A stretch of DNA of 64,000 bases from contig NC_063437.1 in the NCBI RefSeq assembly GCF_020379485.1, positions 15,339,726 through 15,403,725 on the forward strand, read 5' to 3'. This document shows, piece by piece, positions 12,501-25,696 of this stretch (position 1 is the first letter of the stretch; every line of letters starts with the position of its first letter). Source of the stretch: Brassica napus (lineage: Eukaryota > Streptophyta > Magnoliopsida > Brassicales > Brassicaceae). The translations under genes and the position numbers were made by a program. Below the pieces are notes generated by a model, which was not told where the DNA came from, searched no databases, and was given only the letters and a program-made list of their open reading frames with translations.

Positions 12501-13730
12501 TACAAAGTCAACGTCATAACTTGCTCAACACTTTCCTTCCTTTCATCTTATCTTGAAGCTGAATGGATTAAATTGAATTGACCATATACTACGATTTTTG
12601 AGAGACTTTTCTTTATATTTTGAAAGCTAATCTATGTATTTATAACCTATATATATAATAAGCCTATAATATTCTTATAACTTGAGATTGTAATGGAGAT
12701 TCATACTTATAACAACGGTGAAAAATGTCAAGATGGTGTTACCTAAACAACAGAAACTTCCAGTTTTTATCAACTATTGCTTATCCTTAGCATGGTGAAG
12801 TTTGTTTTCTATCTATTCATTTAAGTCTTTCAGTAGTCATATAACTCGTGTCATTTCCATAGCTCCTAAAGTGGGAATGCTTTTTGGGATGGCTAAACCT
12901 AAACGTTCTTGTGAGAATGTTCAATATTTTATTGAGACATCACAGAGCTTCTCTTTACAGTCTGGCCGAAATCTATCGCTCCTACGAAGATTATATCCAA
13001 AAATAACATCGTATATTTTAATTGTTTCCAGTTTTTACTTTTTAGAAAATTATTTTGGTAGATGATTTATTTTCAGTTCTCACTCAATACAATCTTTTTA
13101 AATTTTTTTAAACAATCTTTTAGACAAGAAGTAGAACAAGAAAGTTGATGTCGAAGCATTCATTCGATCGAGCTCAAACTACCATTAACGTCATTACTCA
13201 TTAAGTGTAAAGTTTATTCTAGCGCCAATATAGATCCCCTTCATTCAATGCTTATTTACCAGCTTTTGATGTATACATGAATTAAGTTTCTAGAAAGTCA
13301 GCTTTCAATATACATAAAATGTTTGGAATTATTTTACAGACATCCTCTACAATTTATGGTAACAAAGGATGAATCAAATCACAATTTCTGTAAATAATAC
13401 AAAATATACTATAAATAAGATTATTTTATTTTATCTCCCCTGTTATGCTCATCTATGAACATATAATTGGATGCAAGATATTATGTAATCAAGATTAAAT
13501 AGTTTCAAAACGCTTAACCTATTACACAAACCATGACAAAAGTTGTAGTACATTAATGTATTGACAAACAAATTAAAATATAATAAGAGACCCTCGAAAC
13601 CATTGACCCACCATGCATTATGAAAAACCACCGAACCGTAACACTTTTTGAATAAATTACATACAAAAGACCAATTCATAATCACTTCCTTAATTATACA
13701 TTTATACTAATCAACTCAGATTTGAAGATA
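9544..13730. other. AT-rich intergenic region with degenerate repeats
   Basis: I find no convincing gene in about 4.2 kb. Around 10380-10620 and 10655-10900 two diverged direct copies of a ~275-bp AT-rich unit can be followed; both contain an acaaaattt...ttttagta pattern. A slightly GC-richer stretch at 12802-13065 has an 87-codon open frame without recognised motifs. Confidence 0.4.
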
Positions 13731-14067
13731 AGCATTGTCACTCTTTCTTCGCCTATAAGTTCAACTCTTCTCTCTCTTCATATCTTTCTACTTTAATTAT
13801 CTTCTTCCTTTCTTCAGCAAAACTTTTTATTTTATTTTTTCTGGTTGAAGTTTTTGTTTTATTGCTTTAGCAAGAAGCGAGACTGGCCTTATCTGTACCT
13901 TTCTCTTTGCCATTAAAAGCCCTCCATTTTTTCTTCCATAGATTCTTATTTTCTCTGATTTTCTGTTTGAGCTTTTCTTGAATTCGCTATTTTTCGTAAT
14001 TTTCATTTTCTTGTAGTTTTGATTCTTACACACGCTTATGTTTTATTCCTTGCAGAGAAACTCGTCC

Positions 14068-14301
14068 ATGGAATCTCCAGCAAGCAAATCCTCCACCGTG
14101 AAGAAGGTAGAATTTCCGCCTCGTCGGGGAAGAGTGAAGAGAGAGATCTTCGGCGTTTTGGCCAGTTCCATCGTTTCCGCCGCCGTGAGGGCCGGTGGAG
14201 TGTTCGGGAAGAACGCTGAAGGTGACGGTGGTGTCTCTTCTTCCGCCACCGCCACTCCTCCGAGCGGATACACCTCCGACCAGAACACCGAAACCACTTA
14301 A
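14068..14301 (+). CDS. Small uncharacterised plant protein, 77 residues
   Basis: The start ATG at 14068 sits in tccatggaa, just after a likely 5'-UTR intron acceptor (cttgcag ending at 14055); the upstream in-frame ATG at 14038 would lie inside that intron. The protein is basic and Ser/Ala-rich, with a PPRRGRVKREIFGVL segment at residues ~17-31 and a Gly/Ser/Thr tail. No membrane segment, signal peptide or known catalytic motif is visible. GC content is clearly higher than in the flanks. By position between RAD51B and the PsbP-domain gene it should correspond to Arabidopsis At2g28570 (recalled, not checked). I do not know its function. Confidence 0.75.
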   Translation: MESPASKSSTVKKVEFPPRRGRVKREIFGVLASSIVSAAVRAGGVFGKNAEGDGGVSSSATATPPSGYTSDQNTETT

Positions 14302-15759
14302 AGCAAGAAAACATATAAAGATATAATTACGAAGGTGCCACTGGTTTTTTTAACCACCATGGCATGACACTACTATGCGGTTCTGTTCGTTTTTTTAAAA
14401 CAGAACTCTGCTTTCTCCAGATCCGGTTCGGTTTAATTTATTTTGTGGTTTGTTTTAATTTGGTGTGGTCGTCCGGTTTAACTTCGGTTTTTGGTGGGTT
14501 AAACTGGGTATACGTTTATGGGTGTGGTTAATTTGCTTTGTTAAACAAAAATATCTCCCTAATCTGTTGTTTCTACGTGTTTTTTTAAGTGGAGTAATGA
14601 TGTCCTCTGGGAGATATTTTTGTTTTGTTTGTTTTTGGTTTGTTTTGGTTTGATCACCTTGTATTAGTTTGCTTTTTTTAATCTCTCTGTGTATTCTAAA
14701 TACAATGTATAATTAAGCGTGTTTTGTATTATTTTTGCCTTTTAAACTTAAAATAATATAGTATAAACATGATGTATTGATGTTCAGAAGAAATAAATCC
14801 ATGCAAGTAAAACTTACTTCAAAAGTAAAGATCGTCATGAAAAACAAAACTTATATTTAATAAATCTGTCTTTTTGTTTCTCTTAGTTTTTATTTGTTTA
14901 ATTTTGTTGGTGAGTGGTGGTGATGGGACCTAGTTTAATAAGTTAGGCTAAAAGTACGATTGCCAAGCCAGCCACCTTCACTTTTTCTCTATTCTATTAG
15001 TATCTTTCGTTTTCTCAGTATGAATATGCTTATGAAATTGAAAAGAACACAAGACAGGCTTTAATACAAGATAGCCTGTTAAGGATTAGCTAAATCATAA
15101 TTCTTTCTTTCTTTTCTAATAACTCAAATTCGTCTCAGTATATATGTGTTGCTATTTAATTATTAGTATACTAAAGTGCATCAAAATATGTTATGAAAAT
15201 AAAGCAATCATAATTTGACACTTGGACACAAAACATATGATCAATATGTAGACATACCCCAATGCTCAAAAAAAACACAATTATCATCTCTCTGAGTGAT
15301 TATGTTGAAAAACTCTAACATAATTTTTTTTTAAACTAAAATATGATAAAACATTTGCATTGTGTAGATAATTAAAAGACTCATATCAAATAAATTTAGC
15401 TGTTGAAACGTAAAGAAAATCACAACACAAGTTAGTTGTTGAATAAACCCACGAAAAAGAACTAAAATTTGGAGGATGAGAACAAATGTGAGAATATATG
15501 AAGGCATATTCCAAGTTCCTGATGATTATCAGAAGAGAAATAAGAACATCAACTTAAAGAAAAAGGTGCTATTAAAATATATGATTTATTAGTGTTTCGA
15601 ATTAATAAACCAAGCTGAACCGAATTCGGAAAAATAATATATGCAAACCGAACCGAAATTTTACTTCTTTTTAAGAAAATAATCTCTTAAAATATTTTTC
15701 CTCAAAAAGAAAATATTGACTTCAACGGCAAACATGCGATAAGGGTAAGGGAAGCAAAA
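14302..15759. other. Intergenic region between the small protein gene and the PsbP-domain gene
   Basis: The first ~400 bases (GT-rich, ggttcggttt words) probably include the 3' UTR. The rest is AT-rich without a gene. In Arabidopsis I recall further genes in this interval; none is detectable here. Confidence 0.45.
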
Positions 15760-16627
15760 ATGTGGTTGTCAAGCTTCTTAGCTTCTCCCAAACTTACTCT
15801 ATTGCCATCATCTTCTTCTTCTTCTTCTTCCCCTGCACATCCAAAGATCCAAACTCTCCTCTGCTTTACTCAAAATCCTTCGTCCACTGTTGGGATCAAT
15901 GTCAGCAAGAGACACTTAAACATCTCGATTCTCACGCTCTTGTTCAATGGTGGGTTCTTGCTGGATAAGGCAAAGTCCATCTCAGAATCAAGAGATCATC
16001 TTCAAACATACACTGATTCAAAGGATGGCTTCACTCTTCTCGTTCCCTCTTCTTGGATTAAGGTAATTCCAATTACTTATTCCAAAAATGCTGATAAGTG
16101 ATAACACACTTGTGGCTCATGAGCCAATGTTCTGTTCAAAGGTGGAGAAAGCAGGAGCCAATGTTCTGTTTGAAGAACCAGACAAGCGAAGCAACAACAT
16201 AGGAGTTGTGGTCAGTCCTGTCCGTATAAACAGTCTTCAAGACTTTGGCTCTCCTCAGTTTGTAGCTGATAAACTCATCAACGCAGAAAAGCGAAAGGTA
16301 ATTAAAATAAATAAAAGAGATTTTCAATAGAAGCTTTTTTGTGACTTAGCTTTGTTTTGGTGTTGTAATCAGGAAAGCACAAAGGAAGCAGAAGTTGTAT
16401 CAGTAGGAGAAAGGTCAGGACAAGGACAAGTGTATGAGTTTGAATACAAAATTGATAGCACGAGAGGAGGTATCAAAAGGGTTTTCTCGGCTGCTTTTGT
16501 GAGCTCTAAGAAGCTTTATCTATTGAACGTTGTTCATTCAGACAATCCAGAGAATCCATTGGATTATAGTACGAGGTTGTTGCTAGAACAAGTTCTTCAC
16601 TCCTTTGATGCTTTACCTCTCACATAA
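15760..16627 (+). CDS. PPD2: PsbP domain-containing protein 2, chloroplastic
   Basis: Three exons, 15760-16062, 16142-16297 and 16373-16627, join in phase 0 to give 237 residues. The N-terminus (MWLSSFLASPKL, then a Ser run) looks like a chloroplast transit peptide. Next comes a hydrophobic stretch ISILTLLFNGGFLL near residue 55, as expected for thylakoid-lumen targeting. The PsbP-like domain runs from DGFTLLVPSSW through NIGVVVSPV and GGIKRVFSAAF to LEQVLHSFDALPLT. PsbP-family proteins are lumenal factors tied to photosystem II or NDH assembly; the role of PPD2 itself is poorly known. The assignment to PPD2 (At2g28605) rests on sequence recall and on position before PRS. Confidence 0.88.
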
Positions 16628-17272
16628 CCCATCTTTCTTGTAAAGCCCATTTTCTGTTTATGGGTTTATTTTTGGATTGATGGGCTTATGTTTCAATCTA
16701 TAAAACCCAATAAGTTTGAAATTTCTTTGCGGTGGCTTACGTAACTTCCTCTATTTTTATTTTATTTATGATAAAAGCATTCTTTCTCCGCTTGTATTCA
16801 TTTATTTGTCTTATTTTCAGATTATTATCAAGAGTATCTTAATCTCCTCTTCTCTGATCTAAAACCACATATCATGTAATATTAATTTTATTTCAAACAT
16901 TATTCATTTTTGAGCTACATTAGTTATTTTTTCAATTGAAGTAATAAGTATGGACTTGTATTTATGTATGTATTTGTTTGAGGACCCAGAACACAAAAAT
17001 CTCATAAAAAGAATCCAACCGTTAATTAATTGTGCTGAAAAATTAAATGGCACATGTGAAAAGTGGGTATGTGTGAATGATAAATTGATTAATTTTAGGA
17101 CAAAATTATCATATATTACGGTATATTTTTCTGTTAATCAACAGTACAATTGATGCTGATGATGATGATATAGATGTTAATAATTATGGTAAATTGGTAA
17201 TAATCACCCTAATAATTCACCAAGTAGACGTACAGAGGTAAACTCTTCAATTTTCCTACTGAAAATAATAAA
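16628..17272. other. 3' flank of PPD2 and intergenic DNA
   Basis: Likely 3' UTR to about 16740, then AT-rich sequence without a gene. It ends at the TSD of MULE-like element A. Confidence 0.5.
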
Positions 17273-19099
17273 GAGAAAATTACCTAGACTAACTAACCTA
17301 TGATTTATAAGAAATAACTAGAGTAACCCATCAAATTTGTTAATACTCACATAACCTATTAATCAACTAAATAATTTAATATTCCCAAAATTACCCTTTT
17401 AGAATTTGATTTAAAACAGTTTTACTTTCCTAATTTACTTGAAAATTAAATCTTTTAAATTATTAAATTATTGAACTAAATTAAACATTCCAAATTAAAC
17501 TTTGAGTAATAATTTACTTTCCTAATTTACTTTATGATTGTTGTTTTATATATTAGTGATCTTAGTAAAATAAAGAAATTTGAAATAGCAACTTCACTTT
17601 AGTTTTTTTCCCTTGTCGTCATAGAAACATCACATTGAGTTTCCAGCCAAAAGTGAGTTATAGATCGTGACCAAGTAAACTAGGACTTCGATATACATCC
17701 ATCTTCAAACTACCACAATGAGTTAGGTTTTTGAATTTGACTCTTCTTCCTCTAATCCATTATATATCTGTTTTTTTATGAACTCATGTTATTTTCATTC
17801 TTTTTCAATAACGTGTCTGTTTTTTAATTTTTTTTTTTAATTTTTTTTAGTGTTGTTTTATTAACTTGCGAGATTCTTTAGTTAAGGTTGAATATTTTAT
17901 TAATGCAGATTTTATGCTAATGTACAAATATCTCATTGGTTTAAAAGAAATCTACCAAATTAACATGTACAGTTTGTTAGTATGTACTTAATGTTAATCC
18001 ACTGATTATCAGCAGACGTCATATCAATCAAGCAGACAATACTCTAGCATGTGGATCATCACCATACAACAAACTAATCTATTGCTTCATATTATGAAGT
18101 TAAAGTCTGTTGAAACATGTAGCCATTATATAAGTCTACCAAATTCACTCAAATTCACTCGTGAAGTCTGGTATACACTTGTCGACCTTATGCTTATCCA
18201 CCGATTATAAGCAAACAACAAACTAATCTACAGGTTTCAGATATTATGTCAGTAAAATCATGTAGACACTATATAGCCATTACACAAGTCTACCAAATGC
18301 ACATGTAAAGTCAGCTATAAAACATACACTTTGTACTAATCTACCTATTATAAGCAGACAACAAACTAATCTACATGTTTAGAATTTCATGTTTTTAAAA
18401 GCATGTAGACACTATGCAAGTCCCACAATTGGCTGTAGTCTTGTAGACAAAATATAAGTCTACCAATTTCTAATCTACCATAAACTTCTAGACATTACAA
18501 TAAGTTTGAAAGATTTTGCTTTCTATCAAAATTACACAACCTTCATGTTTTTTCATCTTCTACATATATATAAAGTTGTTTTAAACTTACCTAGATCGTT
18601 ATAGATATTCAGTCTTGGATTTCTTGACTTTTTGTATTTTACCATGTTTTTCAAAAGTATATAGATATACACAAAAAAAAAGTTAAACAAAACATATCGT
18701 TATCTAGTATTACATATTATAGAGCTGATATAAAAAGTCAATACAAGTTACTGATTTCATAAAAAGGTGATAGAATTATATGAAACTTATGTGCAATTAT
18801 AAATTTCTGTTTTAGTGAAAAAGTTGTTTTAAAATTAAAATATGTTTTAAGAAGCAATCAATATTGTTTTAAGTGTTATATTTAACATTAATTTTATTTC
18901 CATTTCATTAAATACGAATTTTGTTTATTTTATTTAAGAAATTTTATTATTCTCTTATTTTTTATAAAGTAGATATAGAAAACCAATCATGTATTTAAAG
19001 ATAATATAGTAAAAGTATATTCATAAAATTTTGGAACACTTTTACTATATTACCCTTGGCTATTTAAAATATTTATTAGGTTATTGTAGCAAATGTCCC
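17273..19099. mobile_element. Element A: non-autonomous MULE-like element (1827 bp)
   Basis: The inverted ends are gagaaaattacct at 17273 and, read inward from the other side, gggacatttgctac ending at 19099. The flanking 9-mers are aataataaa (17264-17272) and tataataaa (19100-19108), an 8/9 match, which fits the 9-bp TSD of Mutator-like elements. The centre (about 17990-18490) is an imperfect tandem array of three ~170-bp units rich in tgtagac and gtctacc words. No ORF of note. The right terminus shares gggacatttgct exactly with element B. Confidence 0.75.
17990..18490. repeat. Three imperfect ~170-bp tandem repeats inside element A
   Basis: Each unit contains a version of aatctacc...attataagcagac, acaaactaatctac, catgtagacactat and caagtctaccaaat. 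The units have diverged by substitutions and small indels. The repeated GTAGAC/GTCTAC words link it to element B. Confidence 0.7.
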
Positions 19100-22080
19100 T
19101 ATAATAAATTCCTTAGATTTTTTTGCTTGGACTGCTAAAAACATATAAATGTATATATAAAATGTTGAGAAGTTATAGTTGATGATAAGAGTTTCAAGGC
19201 TTCTAATCAAATGTTGTAGAATAAAAGATGTCAAACCAGTTCTAAGTAATTCTAAAGTAAAGGAAATGCAAGATCATGCTTAATCTAAGTGATATCAATT
19301 GGTGAGATGATTTTTTTAATTAGATTACTACTAATATGCAATAAATGTCAAATCTTTCTTTCTGAATATGAAACAAGAGGACTCATTGGGCTAGGCATCT
19401 GATCTTGGGTGATATATATCCAATCTAGAGGTGGGAAGTTTTCAATCAAACACTTTCCTTATGCCTAGACACTAAGCTAAACAAACTCTATCTCTAGATG
19501 AATGTTCTTTTGATAAAGCAACTCAAGCATCTAATCTCTTAGGTTGAATGTTACTAAATCAAACATGGAGAACAAGTCTAATAGCAATCTTAACTCCTTT
19601 AGCAACTAATCTCTTAGGTAAAGCAAGCTAAAATCATTGAAGAGTTGGTTAAGGCATTTCAACATACACCTTGCGGGTAGGAAATGCCTAGAGATCTATT
19701 TTAGTATGATCATGACTAAAATAGCATTGAGAACCCTCAACAAGCAAGGAAACAAGTAGATCTAGCACTAAACACCCTAGATCTTCTCTAATCACCCTTA
19801 ATCACCCTAGCCCATGAATCCAAAGATGACTACTCACTAATCTTCATGATAAATCCAATAATCAATGATGATCTGGTGTTAATCATGATTAGTGATCAAG
19901 ATAATCAAATAATCACAAGAGATAATGATCAAGATTAGATCTTTTTACCTAAAAGGTTCTTTGTGATTAGATAGAAAACATGATAGGCCCTAACTTTAGG
20001 ATTACAAGAGTATTTATATGTCTTTGGTAAACCTAATGGTTTCCATTAAAAAGTCTAAAAAGCCCTTTAAAAACATTAAAATTTGACTAAAGATAAGTCT
20101 CGATTCGGGTAAGATCCGTTGGCTGCAACCCGCGCTAGCTTCCCCGCGTCAACTCGTCGTTGCGCCTTCAGTTCGTACGTGCGGGTGCAGCGTCCCGCGT
20201 CGTCGTCCCCGCGTGATCCATCAACGGCTCCTTACGCGGGTAAGGAAACCCGCGTGCTTCACCCCGCGTCAAGACGTCGAGCAAGCTCCATTCTCGTGTG
20301 TGCGGGTGTGGCTTACCGCGTGATCCAAGCCGCGTTGAAGCTCTCCGTTGCCTCATGTTGACGTGGGATAGTCAACCCGTGTGACTTCAACCCGCAGTGC
20401 ACTCATCATACTCGACCAAACTTCGTTCTTCAACTCTTTTCGAACCACAATGCTCTTAAACACCTCAAATCACTCTATGGGACACTCCATTACCTAATTA
20501 AGACATATGAATACAATATGGATTCTAAAGATGCTAAATTCCTAATCTATTTGATCAATGTATGCAATATGGATAGTTAAAACAGTGTAAATATGCAAAA
20601 TATCAATAGTATACGTTATTACATCAATGATCTTCTCTTATTATGGTATGTCCCTGCAAAATGAGCGGTCAATAGTTAGTCCAACATTGATTATACAATT
20701 AAATTTAAATACAAAAAGGCAAAGAAATCAAACTACTTAAAAACGACACATGTTTTATGGTATCAATTGAAGATCATTGCACCAATCCCCTAAACATTAT
20801 ATGAGAAATGATTTGTTATGTGTCATCATCACAATGATTTAAAAAGATATGACATAACATACTAGCAATAATGACATGACATACTAACAATAATGACATG
20901 AATTGAAACTAATTGTGACATGAACAGTTATGTTTAATGTTGATTTATGTTTTCGATAAGTTTTACAGAATATGATAATAAATCATAGATCATCATTAAT
21001 ATAACAATAAATAATATTATAGTAGAAACAGAAATATAATATTATTTTACAATTATATTTTTATAATTATATAACTTTCATTAATAAAACAATTCTTCTA
21101 AATTTTATGCAGTTTTTTTAAAAAGAATTGTAATTTTCTAATCCCAATGTCATTAGTGTTTTTAATACCTAAAATTATAAAAATATTATTTATTTTACGT
21201 TTTGATAGTTATATACTTAAAAATTTTCTCTTAGTTTTATAGAATTTGATTTAATACATTTTAGATTAAAAATAATTTCAAGACTATAGTTTTAAATGTA
21301 TACATATATATTATTAAAAATATTTTTAATTTTTTTTGACATAAAAATAAAAATATTTATGTCATCATAATTTTATATATAACTAAATTAAATTTGAATT
21401 TAAGTATTGTAAGCAAATATTAAAATTTACAAATTAGCAGAATTTTATTTTTAAATATAATTAATTTTTTTAATAATTAGGAAAACACCTAGTTAAACAT
21501 TAAAACATCTTGTCTAACGCATAAAATGGCAATCGAGTGTCAAAAGTTTCTTCTCGAGTGAAAAACGGGTTTGCACAATATTTCAGAATATTGAATTGGT
21601 GTTTATACTATCACAAATTAGTTGACCCAAAATTTTTTTGCAAACATCGGTTATCGTGTATGAGTTATTATGAGGTTGTAATGTTATTAAAACACTTCGA
21701 ACCAAAAATTTCAAACCGTTCAATAATTTTATTAAATACTTCAAACTAAAAATTTCTTAAGCGATAGTTAGATTGCACTTGAATTTCGGTTTTATATACT
21801 TAGTTATCCCCTACGTTAAATAAAACATTTTGGTCCTAAAACGCTATATAAGTATATAGATACATTAAAAATGACATGGAGTCCTTCCTTGAGTACATTA
21901 AACAGTAAACACATCCACCATTCATGCTCGAAGATAAATCATTCATTTATGAATTATAAAGACCAGACAATACTATTCAAGAAAATACTCCACAAGACTG
22001 GTAATAATTCATTGTAAATTTGTAACAAAGATTTTACCAAAAAAAAAATATAACAAAGAATGTGTGTAGAAGAGTGATTT
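19100..22080. other. Intergenic region with a retrotransposon-like GC island
   Basis: No intact gene. 19140-20640 is non-AT-rich, low-coding sequence that resembles LTR or internal non-coding DNA of a retroelement, including a GC-rich island at 20100-20400. 20640-22080 is AT-rich with small direct repeats (for example aataatgacatga near 20860-20900). Confidence 0.4.
20100..20400. repeat. GC-rich island of CCCGCG/CGCGGG words
   Basis: Within 300 bases about ten copies of cccgcgt, cccgcg or their complement acgcggg occur, in a window otherwise near 30-35% GC. Open frames on both strands here are by-products of composition. It is probably part of a retroelement; no LTR borders could be fixed. 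Confidence 0.5.
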
Positions 22081-23314
22081 AGGTGATGATTGTTTGCATG
22101 GTTTTTAGATTTTAGTTTTTGGTTTTTGGATTTTGGTTTTTGGATTTTAGTTTATAGATTTTAGATTTTAGTTTTTGATTTTGCTGTAGATTTTAGTTTT
22201 TCAAAAAACTTGATTGGTGATTCTAGATTATGTCTTTTGGTTTTTGGTTTTTGGTTTTTGATTTTTAAATTTTTTGTATATTTTGGATTCTATAAAGTTT
22301 GATAAATAATTATTTAATTTTATTATTTTTAAGAACTTTACTTATAAGTTAATTTATTCTTAAACAAACATAAAATTACTAAAATAGATATATTTTAATA
22401 AATAATACCAATAGATCTCTTAACAAATATGTAAATTTTACATAAAATAATTTTAACTGACAATTTCTTTTTAAAATGTTCTTATATAATATTTTCATAT
22501 TATAAATGTTAAACATTATTTTTATTTAACCTTATTGCCTATATTTTAAAACAAAATAATTTTTTTAAAAAATGATAGGATGGTTATTTTATATTTTGGT
22601 TTTTAACTAATAAAAATATTAATAATAAAATCATTATTTTAAAATAGTTAAAAAGGTATTATATTGGTTCGGTCTTACAGTTTATAGGCATGAAAAAGTT
22701 TTCCTAACTAATACCAAAATTTATCAACATCAATATACACATATTATTTAATAGTTAATTTTTAAATAATATTTTTTTTTATAGATAAACATAAACTCCT
22801 ATGAGTTATTTTGTAGTTCACTATAGTAAAGCAAAAAAAAATTATATAGATCAATTTATTGTTAGGTAAATTTTGATTTACATACTGCACTAGCTTTTGT
22901 AAATTTAATCTTAGTTTGAAATTTATATAAATATATATCTATTTTATTTTAAATTAACTAAATTTCAAATTTATTTTACCTAGGCATTCTGTAAATAGTA
23001 GACACTATCATAACTCATAATAAATAATGGTAACAATACTAGAAAACTACAAGGTTCATTAATTATTATTAAATAAAATATTTGTAGTAATATGGAAAAC
23101 AATCAAACGTGGATCAACTACCAGTTCTTTTATTTTGAAAAGCTAGAAAAACTTAGATTTTGGTTTTTGTTTAGAATAGGGTAGTTAGTTTAAAAACTAG
23201 TTTCCCTAACTTATAGGGAATCAATTTCTCAAAAATCTTGATTGGCTAAAAAGTAGTTTTTGGAAAAACAAAAACCAAAAACTAGTTGAAAAACTAGAAA
23301 CAATCAACCTCTTA
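22081..23314. mobile_element. TIR element, probably hAT-like (about 1.23 kb)
   Basis: The left end reads aggtgatgattgtttg and the right end, reverse-complemented, reads taagaggttgattgtttc. Both are followed inward by runs of tttttggttttt. Flanking 8-mers agtgattt and agtgtatt match at 6 of 8 positions. The interior is AT-rich and non-coding. Confidence 0.55.
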
Positions 23315-23838
23315 AGTGTATTGGCATGGAGATTTGAGATTTGAAAAGGATAAGTGCATTGACTCCACAAGATTGGTAATTAACTAGTTTCAAAAAAAAA
23401 AAGATTGGTAATTAACTGTCTTTTTTTTTTTGTCAAACTGGTAATTAACTGTCTTTGTGGGAAGAAAAGAAAGAAGAACAGAAAAGTCAGCAATTCAGAC
23501 ATTAGAAAAGAAAGGTACGGACAGTCTGCCATAATGTGATCAGTCACTCGTCAAATCATCTATTTTATTTGTTTGTTTGTTTTTTTTTTTTTTTGGACAA
23601 AATTTGTTTGTTTGTTAATTTCTCTTTTTATTTTATTATCTTTTTCTGTAACTATACGATTGTTTATTTCTTCTTTTTTGTAACAACGATTGTTTATTTC
23701 TCTTTTTCTATAACTAACAAAAGTCTAATATAAATTGTTTCTCAACGCAATGAAATTATATTTCTCGAGTCATATAAGATACTGCATCTGAAATTCAACT
23801 CACTTTGTTATATATATATACATATATAGTTACGTAAA

Positions 23839-23861
23839 TTATATATATATATATATATATT
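23839..23861. repeat. (AT)n microsatellite
   Basis: Uninterrupted AT dinucleotide run of about 23 bases. Confidence 0.9.
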
Positions 23862-25343
23862 TAATTGTCATGAACATATCAGTTTATATATGTTTCTGTC
23901 AAAATTATAATTGCCTTTTCATGAACATATCAATTTAAGATTTATTATATCAATATTTATAATATAATACATCTAAAATCTTTATTACCAGCACATATAT
24001 AGTTACGTAAATTAGAAATAAACAACTTATTGTAACCAACAACGAAAATAATGAACTTTCAAAATTACCAATTTATATACTATGATATTTATGAAACTGT
24101 ATATTATTATTAATGGTACTACTATTTTTAGTAATAAACACAAAAATTTAATATTACACAGTTATAACTATATATAACTATTTAGTGTCCGGTATTAGAT
24201 AATTAGAACGTTAGTATTGGTGGATATCTCAAAGAACAAAAATAATAAAAAATACTAATAAAAAGAAAGAAAAAAATGAGAGAGAGTCTAAGTTATTTGT
24301 AAGAAACTCATTCTATAAATATCACTCTTTTATTTTTTAATATTTTTATTAAAATATATTGTGAGACTCTATTGAGGTTCTCACGTATTTTCATTTGACC
24401 AGTTGAAATAATATCAGCTTTTAACCGATTTGGAAAATTTTTAAGTTAGATATTCGACGACTACCTAATTCTAGAGGAATAAGTCATATATATGGTAAAA
24501 AACTGGAACACCAATTAGTTATTAAAGTATTAGTTTACAAAAAATTATTACTCAAAAGTATACTTTTTCTCGAGAAACATATAATTTTAGCATATCTTGA
24601 GTTGAATAGGTGATAGTTTCCATGTGGTGGCAAACTTGTAACATGGACTAATAATGCATGAGTTTGACATTCATTTTAAGATTACAGTTCATATGGTCCA
24701 TCTTTGCAATTACTTCATCTATTGGTACGTCGCTGTTGTAGGTTTACGAATCTTAATTTGCTTAAAGATTAGTGTATATATTCGTACGTGTACGTGAATA
24801 AAATTAAATCTTGCAATGTGCAATGAAATGTTTTCATAGAACTTTTGTTTTAAAAGAGAAAGGTGGGGACAAAAGAGAGGAAATGTCGAACAGCAAAACA
24901 GCTGTTTGGTATTTACCAACAGTTCATGATTTAATAAGAATGTTGACAGAACACTACACATTTATGTGTATGGATACAAATTATAAAATTTATTTCTGAA
25001 ATGAAAAACTGAAAAAGAGACTGTTAAAAAGAAATGCAGAGGCAAATTGCAATTTGTCTGCATGCATGCATTTATAGTCTTGTCTCTTTATTTGTTTGTT
25101 TTTTACCAATTTTTTTTCAAAGTCTCTTAGTTTGTTGTCCTCTACATTCTACAAAGAAGAAAAAGAGAAAAATATCTAAAAACTATAGTGAACATATTAA
25201 GCATCTAAATATTATAGTTTAAGTTAATTGTACTAATCATATCGTTTAATTAGGTCTGTATCACATGGTCAAATAACTACATGCAATGATCAAATCAAAA
25301 CGTTGTGGTTGTTCTGAATGTTTGAAAACTTGTAAATCTAAAT

Positions 25344-25365
25344 TATATATATATATATATATATA
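25344..25365. repeat. (AT)n microsatellite
   Basis: Uninterrupted AT dinucleotide run of about 22 bases. Confidence 0.9.
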
Positions 25366-25446
25366 ATTAACTGACAGTTGTGTTTTTAAAATGAATTCGT
25401 CATGAAATTGGATTTTGATGAGTATCGTTCGAAATTTAGATACATA

Positions 25447-25694
25447 TTCCTTCTGTTTCATAATAGTTGATATTTTAGAAGATGTTTGTTGTTTCAAAAT
25501 AGATGAAATTTTGATATATTTATATTATTTTTAACTTTACTGAAAACTGTGTAACCAATTAGATTTTACAGTTATTTTTTTAATTGGTTGAATAATTTTT
25601 AAATTATATTTGTAAAATTACTTTTTAGAGAAAAATAAATTTCTTAATCTTTGTGCAATGAGTCAAAACATCATCTATTATGAAATAGATGGAG
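25447..25694. mobile_element. Stowaway/Tc1-mariner-type MITE (248 bp)
   Basis: The left end ttccttctgtttcataatag and the right end ctattatgaaatagatggag form an imperfect inverted repeat. It is flanked by TA on both sides (25445-25446 and 25695-25696). The termini are the usual plant CTCC(C)T...GTTTCA type, and the interior is AT-rich and non-coding. Confidence 0.75.
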
Positions 25695-25696
25695 TA

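Larger units (their letters stand above)
23315..25446. other. AT-rich intergenic region
   Basis: No gene seen. It contains an (AT)n run at 23839-23861 and scattered short ORFs without family resemblance. Confidence 0.5.

Noticed and set aside
12802..13065. 87-codon open frame
   Set aside because: No recognisable domain, promoter context or splice support. Noted only as a slightly GC-richer stretch.
14036..14314. Antisense frames of 84-92 codons over the small protein gene
   Set aside because: They mirror the GC-rich sense coding sequence, and the sense frame has a better start context and a 5'-UTR intron.
20119..20361. 80-codon frame on + and a 62-codon frame on -
   Set aside because: Both arise from the GC-rich cccgcg repeat; no motif, splice context or family resemblance.
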